Positions 8,118 through 10,000 of a stretch of DNA of 10,000 nucleotides are shown piece after piece. Under the pieces are notes generated by a model, which had not been told where the DNA came from, did no database searches, and saw only the letters and a list, made by a program, of their open reading frames with translations. The position numbers and the translations under genes are program-made. The DNA is from Monoraphidium neglectum (Eukaryota > Chlorophyta > Chlorophyceae > Sphaeropleales > Selenastraceae): NCBI RefSeq assembly GCF_000611645.1, contig NW_014011861.1, positions 1 through 10,000 on the forward strand, given 5' to 3'. Each line of letters starts with the position of its first letter. Position 1 is the stretch's first letter.

Positions 8118-8517
8118 TGAGGGAAGCTTCACGGCGACGAACCTCCGCCACACCTGCGTGCCTGCCATTGTGCCATGCTGTGTGTATCTCCCTATTTGCA
8201 GCCTATTAAGTTGCCAGCAGGCATGTGGACACGCGCTATTTTCGAGGATGAACTCGTCCGCCGGAGGGGGCGGCGCCATGTGTGTACCAAACACACACGT
8301 GTGGTCTGTTTCCGGTGTGAAAATCGATCAGGTGCACGTTCCTACACGGGGTTTCTGTTTTTACAGTCGGTTGGCCTGTGTCCAGAAGCCTGACTGTCGG
8401 GGACCAGTGCATCAGACAGCCCAAAGCAGACAGCAAACAGCTAAAGCAGAGCGCTCACAAACTTGAAACCGATGCGACAAACAACATGGTTTGCTTTTTG
8501 CTTTTGGGAAGCCGGAA
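8118..8517. other. Spacer and 3' UTR of the small basic protein gene
   Basis: These 400 bases hold no convincing gene. They include the end of the - strand transcript of the 8518-9319 gene with its poly(A) signal at 8361-8365. A ten-base palindrome, CACACGTGTG at 8294-8303, contains the G-box core CACGTG, but no promoter for any gene in the window lies here, so it is likely incidental. Confidence 0.45.
8361..8365 (-). terminator. TGTAA polyadenylation signal for the small basic protein gene
   Basis: TTACA on the + strand reads TGTAA on the - strand, 153 bases past the stop codon at 8518-8520. Spacing is nearly the same as for THOC7. The pentamer is the usual algal signal; support is positional. 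Confidence 0.5.
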
Positions 8518-9319
8518 TCACTCCTGCATCGCATCCCCTGCAGCTGCAGCCGCCGCGCCGCCGCCGGCAGCTGTCGCCCCTTTACCCTTTGGCCGCGCCC
8601 GCCGCCCCTTCTTCCCCGCCGCCGCGGCCGCGGCCCCGGCCGGCGCGCCGGAGACAGCCGCTGCCGCCTCCGCGCCGTCCCCGGCCGCTTGCCCGGCCTC
8701 CGTCTCCTGTATGTGGCGTTCCAGCATCTTCGCTTTGTGTGCCAGCCGCTTCTGTGTCTTCTTGCTGCGCGCGGGGCCGCTGACCGCTTTGACCATCTCC
8801 TTGTGCTTCTGGGCCTTGCCTTGTGCCTTGCGCACCTCCCTGATCTTCTTGTCCCGCAGCGCCTGCGGTCCCATTGCATTGTGGTTGCACCAAGTGAGTG
8901 GGTGTGAGGCTCAAGAGTAAGGAGCTGGTTGCTGGCATGCAGGGCCCTGTCACTGGGAGGCTGAGCCGACAGGGGCCCGGTGCGGCGCCAGAGGGCGCGC
9001 GCGCCGGGCGCGAAGGCAGGGCCCGTCGCCGCAGGGCCGTGCGCCGCTGCGCGAGGCTTTCCGGCCAAGGCTGGCTGACGCCCCAGCGCGCAAGAGCTTG
9101 CAATCTGTATCAAATTTGCTGCTCCCTGAGTCACCTGATGCTGCGGGAGGGACACGTAGGAACACGTGGGGAGGGGTGGGGGTAAGTGGAGGATGAGGGT
9201 GAGAGTGCAGGGGTGTGAGACTGCGAGGTGTGGCCACGTTCGTGGTGACGGTGACCCCTTGACACACCCACACCCAGACTCACTTTGACCATTTTGACGT
9301 TCATCTTCGGCTTCCCCAT
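8518..9319 (-). CDS. Small basic Ala-rich protein of unknown function, possibly nucleolar
   Basis: I do not recognise the family with certainty. The preferred model has exon 1 at 9319-9284, coding MGKPKMNVKMVK, and exon 2 at 8862-8518, with donor AAA|GTGAGT, acceptor CCGCAG|GCG, phase 0 and a 421-base intron. It gives 126 residues. Residues 1-65 are strongly basic and helical-looking (ALRDKKIREVRKAQGKAQKH, then VSGPARSKKTQKRLAHKAKM), as in small nucleolar or ribosome-assembly factors. The second half is an Ala/Gly-rich low-complexity tail with a basic GKKGRRARPKGKG cluster that could act as a nuclear signal. Role and location are inferred from charge only. An alternative reads unspliced from the ATG at 8872-8874 (118 residues), but then the MGKPK exon with its good donor would be unexplained. 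A six-base micro-exon near 9129-9138 cannot be excluded. Confidence 0.6.
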
Positions 9320-10000
9320 CGTGCCGGGCCGCTTGCTGCTGCTGCTGCTGCTGCTCGCCGATTATAGCGCCGGCACGCCTTCTGGTATTATCGCTGGGCC
9401 TGTGTGGGCCATGTGGGGGGAGTATCGTGTGCGAGATAAGCAGCTGCACACAAACAGTTTCTTGAGCTTGCAGCATTCACCGCGGTCAGACATCTGCTTT
9501 GCCTGTGGCGGCTGCACAGTGGCACAGGAGGCAAGGCGACTGCAGCGGCTGCCGCCGCCACGCCAGTGCCACAAGTTCACGTGCTCGGGGAATGGATACG
9601 ACATATTACTAGCGTGCAAGCTGACCTTCTATACGCGCTTGCGCCGTTGTCTTGCGTCGTTGGTGTACGCTTGTTGCATGCATGTGAGATCAAGCGGGGA
9701 GCTAACTCTCTCAGTGAGCAAGGTTGAATTCAAAGTGCATAATGAGCATGATGCGGCCCGAACATGTCGTCCCTGCATGGCAGCATCAGTCAACTTGGCC
9801 CGCCAGGTCGTCACCCGCTCACCGAGACCGCTCGCGCAAGGGCGATGCACGGCCTCCTGACTCTGCGGCACCCCTTGCCCAGTCAGAAAGTCGGCGCGAT
9901 CCGCTTCACACTTATTACAGTGTGATGCGCAGGGGAAAGACAAGGATGTAAAACTGCATTGCACACAGGTGCGTTTGCGCTGTCACACCACCAGTAAGCC
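9320..10000. other. Upstream region of the small basic gene, no convincing gene
   Basis: The first part should hold the 5' UTR and promoter of the - strand gene starting at 9319. The remainder has moderate GC, and its short reading frames on both strands have no recognisable motif. A - strand TGTAA (TTACA at 9915-9919) and a + strand TGTAA at 9947-9951 near the right edge may mark the 3' end of a gene lying beyond the window; which strand is unknown. Confidence 0.45.
9334..9355. repeat. CTG/CAG trinucleotide repeat, about seven units
   Basis: A perfect TGC/CTG run lies 15-36 bases upstream of the ATG of the - strand small basic gene, so it reads as CAG/GCA in that gene's likely 5' UTR. It is a plain microsatellite and could vary in length between strains. 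Confidence 0.85.

Noticed and set aside
8294..8303. CACACGTGTG palindrome as a G-box promoter element
   Set aside because: It lies in the 3' region between a pseudogene and the end of a - strand gene, with no start codon nearby to regulate.
9129..9138. Possible six-base micro-exon (CATCAG on the - strand) flanked by CCCGCAG and GTGACT
   Set aside because: It keeps frame but such short matches are expected by chance, and nothing in the protein requires two extra residues.
8412..9476. Long - strand open frame of 354 residues containing a Gln run
   Set aside because: It overlaps the better-supported small basic gene in another frame, runs through its intron, and the Gln run is just the CAG microsatellite upstream of the real start.
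9285..9860. + strand open frame of 191 residues with a Leu run
   Set aside because: The Leu run is the CTG repeat; the rest has no motif, and it overlaps exon 1 and the promoter of the - strand gene.

Overview
This is nuclear DNA from a GC-rich eukaryote, most likely a chlorophyte green alga of Chlorella or Chlamydomonas type. The basis is spliceosomal GT-AG introns of about 200-420 bases in every gene, Ala/Gly-rich low-complexity protein segments, GT- and CA-rich introns, and TGTAA, the usual green-algal polyadenylation signal, downstream of three genes. The genus cannot be fixed from the sequence alone. No tRNA, rRNA, CRISPR array or transposon was found.

Layout: (1) 1-1637, + strand: three exons ending an unidentified protein with beta-strand-like segments and large Gly/Ala tracts; the 5' part lies outside the window. 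(2) 2382-4207, - strand: a complete five-exon THO complex subunit 7 (THOC7), convergent with gene 1. (3) 4502-5958, + strand: a three-exon DUF218 protein very like bacterial YdcF, divergent from THOC7 across 294 bases. (4) 6545-7226, + strand: a two-exon histone H3 variant with a seven-residue expansion of loop 1, best read as a candidate centromeric H3 (CenH3). (5) about 7840-8117, + strand: a decayed partial copy of that H3 variant gene, with lost acceptor, frameshift and in-frame stop. (6) 8518-9319, - strand: a two-exon small basic protein of unknown function. (7) 9320-10000: no convincing gene.

The exon joins were deduced by hand. Reading frame is kept across every proposed junction, and for THOC7, YdcF and H3 the spliced product restores family-conserved blocks, so those three models are strong. 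The genes form no operon or pathway. Two of them act in nuclear processes (THO in mRNP assembly, the H3 variant in chromatin). The most notable material is the divergent H3 variant with its linked relic, followed by the bacterial-type YdcF protein and introns whose 5' half is GT-rich and 3' half CA-rich.
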